The translations under genes were made by a program, and so were the position numbers. This document shows, one piece after another, positions 1-12,000 of a DNA stretch of 64,000 bases. Every line of letters starts with the position of its first letter. Positions within the stretch are counted from its first letter, which is position 1. The notes beneath the pieces are model-generated. The model made no database searches and was not told where the DNA came from. It saw only the letters and a list, made by a program, of their open reading frames with translations. Location of the stretch: positions 47,860 to 111,859 of the forward strand of contig CADAXK010000010.1 of NCBI GenBank assembly GCA_902791865.1, in the 5' to 3' direction. This DNA is from an uncultured Bacteroidia bacterium (GTDB taxonomy: Bacteria > Bacteroidota > Bacteroidia > Bacteroidales > ML635J-15).

Positions 1-3000
1 GTCAATGGTTATGGTTGCTGTAGCAATACAATTGTTAGCATCAGTAACGGTTACGCTGTAGGTTCCTCCGCCTACGCCTTCAAGGTTCTGAGTGGAGGAT
101 CCGTTGTTCCAATTGTAAGTGTAATTCGGTGTTCCGCCGGCAACGGTATTTGTTATGTTGGAAGTCTGACCATTGCAGAGAATGCTGGTTGCCGAAAGCG
201 ATGTCGAGAGTGCGTTGGGCTGTGTAATTTCCAGACTTTCGACTACAGAACAGCCGTTGTTATCCCTTACGGTTACTGTGTAAGTCCCTGCCGAAACGTC
301 CGCAAGGTTCTGTTCGTTTGTCGAATTGCTCCAGAAATACTGGTAAGGCGCTGTACCGCCGTCGGGCGTATTTGTGATGCTGGTTGTACCACCATTGCAG
401 GCGATTGTTGCCGGATTTGCCGAAAGCGAGGTTGTGAGTTCTTCTGGCAATGTCAATTCTATCTGCTTAGTGCTGTTGTTTCCGCACTGGTCGGTTACTG
501 TAACAACAACAGTGGTTGCCGTTGTAATCTCAGTTCCTGCCGTTATGTTTTGAGAGACTGCGAGGTTACCGTTTGCTGTGCAGTTGTCGCTTGCAATATT
601 GCGAACTTCGCCTGTAAGGTCGGGAACGGTGAATACGCAGTTGGTAGATGTGAGTTGGCGGTCGAGGTTGTCGTCACCGATTGTTGGTGCAGTTTCATCG
701 CTACCGCTCACGCTCTGGGTTTTGGTAACTTCATTTCCACAAACATCGCTTATGGTGTAGGTGCGTGTGATTGTCCATCCGCAGTTGTCGGTCGTGGTGT
801 TTGCATCTGTATGGGTAACCGATATATTACCACCGCAATCATCGCTGTAAAGGTCTGCAACATCATCGTCGCTCATAAGACCGCTTACATCGGCATTGGC
901 GAAGCAGTTGTTCTGCGCTATAATATTCGCCGGCCAAGTGCCTGAAAGCGTTGGTGCGCTCTGGTCGCTACCGCTTACGCTCTGCGTTATGGTTGTACTG
1001 TTCGTGCCACAAGCATTAGTTATTGTGTAAGTACGTGTGATTGTCCAACCGCAGTTGTCGGTCAATGTGTTTGCATCACTATGGCTGACTGTTACCGAAC
1101 CACCACAACCGTCAATGTATTGGGCGGCCGCTTCGTCATCGCTAATAAGACCGCTAAGGTCTGCATTTGCAAAGCAGTTGTCCTGTCCGGTGATATTGTC
1201 AGGCCATGTGCCAGCAAGTGCCGGTTCGCTCTGGTCGCTACCACTAACGCTCATAGTGTTGGTAGTTTCGTTTCCACAAGCATCTCTTATAGTATAGGTA
1301 CGCGTGATTGTCCAACCACAGTTGTCCGTTAATGTGCTTGCATCGCTGTGGCTGACTGTTACCGTACCACCGCAACCATCGCTGTAGAGACCGGCAACAT
1401 TATCATCGCTCATGAGACCGCTTATGTCAGCATTGGCGAAGCAGTTGTCCTGACCTGTGATGTTTGCAGGCCACGTGCCAGTAAGTTCTGGTGCGCTCTG
1501 GTCGCTACCGCTTACACTCATAGTCGGATTTGGTTCTACTGTATTTCCGTATGGGTCTTGTATTGTGTATGTTCTGGTAATTGTCCATCCACAGTTGTCG
1601 GTTGATGTGTTTGCATCGGTGTGCGAAACTGTAATTCCGCTACAATCCTCGTACAATGCTTCAACTGCATCGTTGCTCAACAATCCGCTTATATCTGCAT
1701 TTGCGAAACAGTTGTTCTGACCTGTGATGTTTGAAGGCCAAGTACCAGTAAGTTCTGGTACTGTCTGGTCGTTTACGTTTACAGTTGTGCTTGTGCTTGC
1801 CGTACAACCGTTGCTATCCGTTATAGTTACATTATATGTTCCAGCTTGCGCATTAAGTGTCTGTTCGGTGCTATTGTCCTGCCACCTAAATGTATATGGT
1901 GCCCTACCATTGGAAACATTGGCAGTGAAAGTTGTTGTTGCACCGTTACAGAGGATTTCACCTGCCGTAACTTCAACAGTCGGGTTTTCAACCTTGGTGA
2001 TTGCTATGCTTGTTTCGTTAGTACAACCATTTGAACCAGTAGCCGTTACGGTGTAGGTATCAGGAGTTGTCACTGTAGTTGCAGCATTGGTTTCGCCATT
2101 TGACCAAACATACGAAGCGCCATTGCCAGTTGCCGTAAGTGCTATCGATGTACGGTTACAGTTGAGTTCGGTTTCGGTATTATCAATTGTAACGGTTGGC
2201 GCTGTCTTATCTTCAGTTATAGTCTGTGCCGCATCTGTCGAACATCCGTGTGCATCGGTAACTACTACCGTATATGAACCTGGGGATGTAACCTCTGTTG
2301 TATTATTCGACCCACTATTGCTCCAACTATAAGTATAATCTTCAGTTCCGCCAGTTGGAGTTGCTGTAAGTGTTGATGATAAATTGCTACATGTAAGAGT
2401 AGTATTTGTAGCCGAAATGCTTGCCGAAAGTGCTGCGGTCGGACCTGTTACCGTTGCATTTGCGCTTGCCGTACAGCCGTTGCCGTCTGTTACGGTTACG
2501 CTGTATGTCCCAGCACCAACACCTGTAATGTTCTGACCGCTTTGTGAATTGCTCCATGTATAGGTGTAGCCCATTGCCATTGAACCTCCGTCTGCATTTG
2601 CGGTAAGGGTTGCGGTATTATCGCCAAAGCACTGTACTTGGGTATCGCCCGAAACTGAAACCGTAAGTTGTGTATTTACAACAATGTTCTTCGAGGCAGC
2701 TACCGAACAATTGTTTGCATCGGTGACGGTGACGGTGTAAGTAGTGGTTGCGGTAGGCGAAACTGTGATTGAGGATGTGCTTTCACCGCTGCTCCAAACG
2801 TAAGTGTAGTCTGTCGTACCACCGTTTGCACTTGCTGTCAATGTTGTTTCATCACCGTAGCAATTTGGATTGTTTCCATTGATAGTTACCGTGAGTTCGG
2901 TTGGTGCGGTGAGCGTCTGCGAAACTGTTGCAGTACACATTGCCGCATCGGTAACGGTCACGGCGTATTCACCAGCACCGAGATTGTTCACTCGTGCGGT

Positions 3001-6000
3001 AGTTTGGGCATCAGGAGTATTCCAGTTGTATGTGTATGTGCCTGCACCGCCTGCTGCCGTTACTTCCACATAGCCGTTGTTTGCACCGTAGCAGCCGTTG
3101 CTAAATTCGTTGATGGTTGCCGTAAGTGCTGGATACATTGTAAGGTGCAGATAAACTATGCTGTCCTTGTCGGTTCCTAAGGTGAATGTTTCTTCGTAGT
3201 CGCCAGTTGCAGTTAATGTCTGAGTACCGAATGTGTATTGCTCACCGCAGTAGTTTACTGTATCGTAGGCATAAATGGTTGATACCTTTACACAGCGAAC
3301 ATTGTAGCCGTTTACGGTTTCGTTATCGCTAGTAGCAAGTTCAGTACGATTTGTGTATAGATAACGAGTGTAAATATTGGTTTCGTTGAACTGGGTTGCT
3401 GACCAGAATGCCACTTCCTGACCAAAAACATAGTAGTTTTGATAGTAAACGCCAGAAGGCACAGCATTGAAACCACTATAGCCAAAACTCTTATCACTCA
3501 ACATATCGCAACTAACATAATTACAAATCCAAGTGCTAGCACTACCAGCCAGCTTTGAACCAGTTTTTGTTGAACCTAGAGCTGTTTCCAGCTGCGTCCA
3601 TTCGGCGTTGCTCGGCAAATGCCAGCCATCGGGGCAAATGCCCTGTACTCCGCTAGGATTAGCATCACTACTATTTCCTCCGTTCATTGCAGCCTTCCAG
3701 TTGTAGAGATAACCGTATGTTTCAGCATTACTCTCATCGCCATTCGGATAGTAGCAATATGCAACAGTGGAACTTGTGTCATTTCCAATAGAAAGATCTC
3801 CTGCATATCTCAAGTTTTCCGCCATCCATGTCTGGTCGCCAATTTTAATTGTCTTGTAGTCGGTATTATCGCGGACATCCTTGAAATGTCCGTAAGTGTA
3901 GAATGAAATGGTGTCGCCCCTACTAGAACCGTACTCGTCCCCCGATTCAGCCACAGCCCAATACAAGGTTTTTGGAAGAAGGCCGTAAACATTAATAGTA
4001 ATGGTACTGTCACTATTGCTGAAAATTACCTCTTCATTAGCTTCGGCAAGACTGCTTCTCTCGGTACCAATGTAGAACTTGTTGGTATTAATTTCACCTA
4101 TTGCCTCGACTGATGCTTTAAGGCTTACAGATGTAGTATCGCGCCAAACTGGGTAATACATTGTTACATTGGGTGGTCCCAAAGTCCTGAAACTGCGTAG
4201 CGTGCCATAGCTTACACCATCATTGTTAGCAGCAAATGCCTTGAAGTAGTATCTTCTTCCCGATTCAAGATTGGAAATTGAAGCTGTGAACTCATCAGTA
4301 TTGTCGGTGCTTGCTATCGAATCGGTAAGATTTTCGCTGTCGCTACCATAGATGAATCCGCGAGCAGTAACATCAGAAATACCGCTGCTTGCTATTTTAC
4401 CCTGTAATGTTGCTGTAGTAGTTGTAATATTGGTAGCTGAATTGGTCATCACTGTAGGTGATTTCTGGAAAATTGCACGGACAGAAAGTCCAAAATAACG
4501 ATAAATTCCATCAACATGGTAATTATTAGTAAACATGGCTATTGTTGAAGACATAATCGGCTCTTGTCCAAGTGTATTCGACCAATAGTAAGCAACTGTA
4601 CCATCACTAATTAAGGTGCTTTCATGATATAAGCCGGAAGCAGGCAAGAAAATGCTATTGCCGTTTCTACCAGTAACACGATAACCGCCTATGCCGTTCG
4701 GCTCATCCCAAACCCAAGTACAATTATCTACAAGTTCACTTATTTCATCATGCATAGGCATTCTCCAGCCTGTACCCCAGTTAGTTGCAGCTACATCGTC
4801 TTCCAATTCCAAAGTGGTAAGGTTATCAACAAAACCGTTTTCACCGTATGCCGCATCGGTACAATACTTTGTAAACCTTACATTATCATCTGTTGTCCCT
4901 GTTGCATGCTGGTATGTACTCCAAGTATATTCACTCTTTGGTTCTGTTTCGCCCCAAGCATAATAGTCGCCAAAGCCTTCGGGAGTGCTTGCGCCAACAT
5001 TGGTTGTCGCCCACAATGTACCGCTTGGCAAACCCAAATCAACATATCCGTAATTATTATACACCCCACTTGGTATCATAAATGCCTTTACATCTCCATA
5101 CATTGTTTCTCCGTTAATTGTTGCATACGCCTTGAAGTAATAAGTCGTGGCGGTGGTAAGGTCGGAAAGCGTGTAGGTAAAATCGGCGGTATTGTCGGTG
5201 CTTTGCAAATTCTGGCTAAGGTTCTCGCTATCGGTACCGAACATAAATCCGCGGGCGGTAATTCCCGAACTTGCTGCATTGGATATGCTACCATTCAAGA
5301 CTGCAGATGTAGGTGTTATATTGGTTGCATTATTTGTCGCAACTATTATATCCAGATTCTTTACACAACGGACAGCATATCCTGTGCTCTTGGTAGCATT
5401 GCCCGGGCTTACATAGGTTTCGGTGTTGGTGATGGTGTTGTTATTTGCGTTATAACTATTGCGCTCTGTAGCTGTCCAGAATGTGGCGTTGATACCGAAA
5501 TTGTTGTAAGGGTCGCTGTAGTCGCCAGCAGGCAAAGCATTGAAACCGCTTTTACCAAAGTAAACAGACTCTGTAAGGGTACCTGTTTGCCAGTATTGGT
5601 CTTCTCCTGCCGGCTGTCCTGAAAGCATAGCACCTGCATTTCCTGTTCCACCTAAATAATCTGACAACTGCGTCCATTCGGCATTGCTCGGCAAATGCCA
5701 TCCGTTAGGACAAATACCCTGCACACCGCTCGGATTATCCGAACTGCTGCTTGCTCCATTCATTGCTGCAGCCCAGTTGTAGAGGTAACCGTATTCATCG
5801 GTATTTGCCTCATCACCATTTACATAATAATAGTAGGGGTCAGTCTCACTTGTTGTCGTGCCCAACGAAAGTCCCTGACCAACAGACTTCAAGTTCTGCG
5901 CCATCCAAGTCTGGTCTCCAATCTGTATTGTGTAGTAATGGGTGTAATCGCTGCTGTCTGTCATTGTGCCGTAGGTAAGGAACTCAAGGGTATCGCTGCG

Positions 6001-9000
6001 GGTTGTACCGTAGTCGTTGGTAACCTCGGCTACATAGTAGTACTTGGTTTCGGCAGCAAGGTCGTGAAGATTGACAGAATAATTGTCATTATCCTCGTCG
6101 TAATAGATATAACTGGAAAGGCTAAGGTTGTTGCGCTCGGTGCCGTAGTAAAATGCATTTTCCAACTCGTTGAAATCCTCTTCCTCGTTAAGTGTGATGT
6201 CAAATAGGATAGTGGCAGAGTTGTCGGTACGCCACATTGGGTACTTAGCAACTACCACAGGTGCGCCAAGTGCCTTGTGTGTCATAATATCGCCGTACTC
6301 GGTGCCATCGGCAGTGGTGGCGTAGGCGCGGTAATATATCATGGTGCCTTCAGGAATGTTTGCAAGCGGATACGAGAATGCCCTACCATCAAAGAAAGTG
6401 TGGTTTAGGTTGGTACTCTGTACAGTTGTGACATTTTCCGAAAGGTCGGCACTGGTGGTGCTGTACTGGAAGCCATAGTCGTAGGCGTAGGTTGTACCCT
6501 CAGTATCGTTGTCGAACTCTCCTGTTAGGTTTATAACCGAATCCTGCGAAGCGTCGCCAGTATAGACAGGTATGTGCTTAGGTGCAATTACCCTAACGAC
6601 GAAAGTCTTTGTATATCCGTCATAGTCGGCAGTGATTTGCACATCAATGTCGTCTTCGCCGCTTGCTGGACGGGTTACTGTTGCCGTACCGCCGGATATT
6701 GATATGGCATTGTCGTTCGATGCCCAGGTTATTTGCCGCCCATCGATTGAGGTTGGCATAGTGAAGTCTTCCCATACGCCGAAAACGCTCTGGTGTGGAC
6801 CTAAATATATAGGTATACGCGCAACAATTGTCTGCGAGGTTTCGGTAATGTACTGTGGCTTGGGGTATAAGTCTTCGGTGAAATCCCAGTATTGGGACGA
6901 AAGCGAACCGCTCAACTGCGAGCCTGTGATTTCGGCGGTTGTCTTGGGTGTACCGCGCTCTGCATACCTAAGGCGTAGCGAATCGACCTTTATGTCGCCC
7001 ACCTGCTCGTCGAAGAAGTCGTCGGTTTCGGAAGCACTGTTGTATTCGCTTTCTTCGGTGGCTACGGTTGCATAAATCTCGTTCAATGAATATATTGCCT
7101 GTTCGGTGCTACGGCAGAGCGGTGCCGAAACATTATGCGAGTAGGTTCCATTTCCACTGCCGGCAATACCGCCCATAGGGCTCGAGAACGTTGGGAACAC
7201 GCCGTAGTTTGCGCAGTTGGTTACGGTTGTTGTACTTTCTGCATTGCCGATGATACCGCCGGCCTTCTGCGTACTTGTTGCACTTATTTCGCCGATGTTC
7301 ATACAGCCGACTATAGTACCGCCTGTTGCCGAAATACCGCCAGCGTACTCTTCGGAGCAATTTATTCGACCGGTATTGAGGCAAGCGGTGATTGTTGCTG
7401 CGCCTTCGGCCATTATTCCGCCCACATAGGCCCCACTAAGTTCGGCGTTGTTGGTGCAGTACATTATTGTTCCATCAGCCTTTCCTGCAATACCGCCCAC
7501 CTTGGCTCCACCGCTAACTATTTTCAGGTTGTTGGTGCAGCCGCTTATGGTGGTTTGCATTGCATATCCTACAAGTCCACCAATATGATGCCCATCGTCT
7601 GACGATGACAATTCCTCACTACTTATTCCCGAAACCGTACAGTTTGAAATATAGGCTTGGTATGCATTCTGGCACAGCACGCCAAAATCGCCAGCGCCCT
7701 CCAAGGTTGCTGATGAATTCATTCGAAGGTTAAGATTGTCAATATGTCCATCGGAGAAATTTGCAAATAGTCCTGTGAAAGTTTGATATGGTTGAACCGT
7801 TATTGTATTGTAGTTGCCATTAAGATTTCCTTTGAAATTGTCAATGCTGAAAGTTGTTCCTCCATCGGTAAATGACAAGTCGGATTCGAGCGAGAAATAC
7901 ATGTCCAGTCCGTAATCGGCAAGCATAACGCCCTTGTATGTTACTGTGCTTGGATTTTGCAGTGCATTTGAAAAATCCTGCCAGTCATTCATGTCGCCTA
8001 TAAGAAGCGGATTGTTGGCACCACCAGCTGAGCTTTCGTCCAAAGCGGTACGGAACTCTGCAATCTCGCTGAAAGCTGTGTCGCCGTCATACACTGCGTA
8101 TGCCTGGTAGTAGTAGGTTGTCTGCGATATAAGTCCGGTAAGTTGCTCTGAGAAAGTTGCGCCTGTGGATTGCGTTGTTATATTGTTGGGAAGGCTGGTT
8201 TCCGAGTTGCCCCACTTGAAGCCCGCTGCAATGTTCTCTGGCTCGCCTGCAAAGGTGATGGTGCCGTTGAGGGTTACCGAGGTAGAAGTCCTGTCGGAAA
8301 CATTGGTGGTAACGCTTATAGGCATAAGTTTGTAGATGAATATGTTATCTACAGCTGCGGGTGGGTTGCTACCAGCGCTTTCATCATTACGCCAATAGAA
8401 TACGAGGTAGTAGTTGCCGGCGCTGAGTGCTACAGTGCTTTCCGCGTTGCGCCATTGGTTATCGCTACTCGACATCTGTCCGTCATAGAGGTCAATCCAG
8501 CCGTCGGGTGTGGTGTTTGCATCTTCATAACCATCGCCAATGACATTGCCTGCCGAAAGGTTTGGATTTTCAGATGCCGGGATTATGAAAGCACGCAGAT
8601 AGTCCCAGCTTTCTTCGCCGATACATTTCCAGTCGAATAATATGTGGTAGTTTGAGGTTGAAGAAAGTTCGATTTCCTTGTAGGCATAAACCGACGATGC
8701 CGCGCCATTGTTGTAGTTGTATGATGAGTTGTCGTTGGTAATGTAGAGGCTATTGGTTTCGGTAGAGCTGGCATCGCCGTTGCCGAGTCCTATAGTCCAT
8801 TTGTTTGTCTGGTCACCGTTGTTGAGTGTCCATTCGTTCCATTCTCCAGAGTTCTCAAAATCAGATTGGTAGATAATATCGTCGGAGTTGGTGTTGTTGT
8901 TAGCAGTGTTGCTTGCATCCTTTACACAGCGGACACTGAACCCATAGGTCTTACTGCCGCGGCTTCTGCTCAGGCTAGTTCCGCTGTTGTCCACGCCACG

Positions 9001-12000
9001 GAGATATACGCGGGTATTACTTTCAATATCCTCGGTAGTGCTCCAGAAGCTAGTGGTGCTTCCGAAACCGCCGTAGTCGCCGGGGTAGTAATAGCCGGAA
9101 GGCAAAGCATTAAAACTGCTTGTACCAAAGTATTCCGATGCGGTCAATGTTCCTGCTGTCCATAAATTTGCATTTCCAGCAAGCATAGCACCAGCATTGG
9201 ATTCTTCGCCCAAAGTTTCAACAAGTTGTGTCCATTCGGCATTGCTCGGCAAGTGCCAGCCATCAGGGCAAATGCCCTGTACGCCGCTCGGATTGGCGTC
9301 GCTGCTTTCTGCGCCGTTCATTGCCGCCGGCCAGTTGTAGAGGTAGCCGTATGTTTCAAGATTTTGAGAATCACCATTCGGATAATAAAGGTATGGGTCG
9401 GTTTCGCTTTGTTCATTGCTTAGTGCAACGGTCATACTTCCTGAGTTGTCATATCTCAGGTTTTCTGCCATCCAAGTCTGTTCTCCGATAACAACATAGT
9501 CGTAGCTTCTGCCATCGCGGGTATCGGTGAATGAACCAGTTTGGTAGGAAGCGGTATTGACTGCATCCTTTACACAGCGGACACTATATGCATAATCCTT
9601 GCCGCTATATGCTTGACCATTGCTATTAGACAGAGTAGTGTAGTCATAGCTGATACCCTGATAAAACGCGCTGCTATTATTGAGTGCACTTTCGGTAGCA
9701 CACCAAAAGTAGGTATTTCTTCCTATACCTTGGTAAGCACCACCATAATATCCAGCAGGTAATGCATCGAAACCGCTAGCGCCAAAATAAGTGGAGTTGG
9801 TAAGTGCTTGTGCAGTCCACAAGTCAGAATGTCCAGCCAATTGCGAACCCTTATCTGTGTCACCATCAAGAACATCTGCCAATTCTAACCATTCGTCAAT
9901 GCTCGGCAAATGCCAGCCATTAGGACAAATACCCTGTACACCGCTCGGGGTAGAAGCACTACTGCTCTCGCCATTCATTGCAGCCGTCCAGTTGTACAAA
10001 TAGCCGTAGGTGGCAACATTGTCGGCATCGTCGTTAGGATTGTAGCGGTAGGCTTCTGTCGTGCTTGTCGAGCTCCCTAACGGTATGTTGCCTTCGTATC
10101 TCAGGTTTTCCGCCATCCATGTTTGATTGCCAATGGTAACATACGAGTATGTTTTTCCATCGCGGTTATCGGTAAATGTATTGGCGTTAGTCTGTTGTTC
10201 CCTACTTACCACAATGTTATCGACTGCTGCTGGTGGGTTGTTACCATCACTACCATCATTTTTCCAGAAGAAAACAAGATAATATGTTCCTGTTACATCA
10301 ATTGAGAGCGACTTTGTGTTATGCTGCCAGTCCGATTGTCCCGCCATTATTCCCGATTGACTATAGAGGTCGATCCAGCCGGTCGGCGCATCATTGTTAC
10401 TACTCGTCATTCCGTTGGATTCTCCATCGGTTAAGTTAGGGCTAGCTGTTGTAGGAATAAAGAACGCCCTAAGGTTGTCGTAATTGCTTTCGCCATTTGC
10501 CATCCAGTCGAATTCGAACTGGTAGTTGCCAGCTTCGGTTATTTCTATTTCGCGGTATGCGTAGGCGTAAGATGCCGATGAGTTAGTGTATTCGTTTCCG
10601 TTTCCGTTGGTTATGTAAAGAGATTTTTCAGCATTTGTCATTGATGGAATACCAATCTCCCAGTAGTTTGTCTGTCCACCAGTATTAAGTGTCCAGTTAG
10701 CATTTTCGGTATCGTCCTCGAAATCGCATTGGAAGATAACATTTCCGTTTTGGTTGTTAGCGGTATTGGATGGTACATATACGGGGCGTATGGGTAGACC
10801 ATAACGGCGCATGATGGAGATAGGGCCAAAACCGTTAGATTCAAAGTATAAACCCTGTGCATCTGTCGGATTATTTGTATCAAGCGAATTTACCCAGTAG
10901 CTACCAGAACCCTCCTCCCAGACTTCATTTTCGAATTGGCGACCTCCAGCTGCGGGTATAAAAATGGTATTGCTGTTTGGTCCTGTAACAATAATGCCAT
11001 AGACTCCGTTTTGCGTAGTATAAGAATATTGGCACTCGGAAGTCAATTCCAGTATTTCGTCGTAGGTCGGCATTCTCCAGTTGCTGCCCAAGTTGGCTGT
11101 AGCGGCATCGTCGCTAGCCTGCAATACGGTAAGTTCGTCGGTAAAGCCACTGTTACCTAATGAAGCATCATTGCAGTATTTTGTTAATCCGGGCGCGTCG
11201 TCGGCCTCGCCTGCGGCGTATGTATAACTTGCCCAATCGTATATGGTCTTGGTCGTGGTTTCGCCCCAAGCGAAATAAGTTCCGAAATCTTCGGGCCTTT
11301 CGGCACCAACATTCATAGTTGCCCACAATGTTCCGCTCGTCAGTCCGAGGTCAACGTAGCTGAAAGTCGGGTTGGTAGCGGTAAACCCAAACTTAATCTG
11401 GCTCTTGACATTCGCTACATCAAGGGCGGTAGTGCCATTGAGATAGGTCGGGTCTATGTCGGTACTATAGTCGGAATAATATATGGCCTGGGCTGTTGCA
11501 CTGAATACACGGAAACTCAAACTGGTAGCTTCAATTACGGTATTATCGTCAGCTACAATGATAATATTGTGCAAACCGTCGTATTCAAAAGGAGTATTAA
11601 GTTCGATTTCTGTCCACTCGTCAGATAAAAATGTAACTTCACCCGAAAATACAAGGTCTCCTGGATCGACAAATTCCCAGTCGTTTGTGCTGGTAAAAGT
11701 TTGCCTGTCGGTATTATACATATACAAGTCGATTGTACGGGTTGTTTCATAACTGGTGTTGTAGAATGCAACGCTTTCGATGGTTCCTGCCCGTCCTATT
11801 TCGGCGTATGTATAAATCTGCTGCGAGAAAGAGTAGTCGTAGTATGAGTTGACTGGCAGATTCTGGTTTGTAGAGTTGCCTGCGCCTATGGTTATCCAAT
11901 TGACACTGTCGCCAGATGTTTGGGATGATGAATCCATAAACCCAAATTTAATCTGGTTCTTAACAGACCCAATACTACTGGCAGTGACAGCGCTGAGATC

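Noticed and set aside
4750..5622. A 290-codon, Cys-rich open frame on the plus strand
   Set aside because: It lies fully antisense to the giant protein, whose frame has recognisable domains there. Its composition (many Cys, Ile, no domain) is what antisense of Ser/Thr/Asn/Tyr-rich coding sequence produces.
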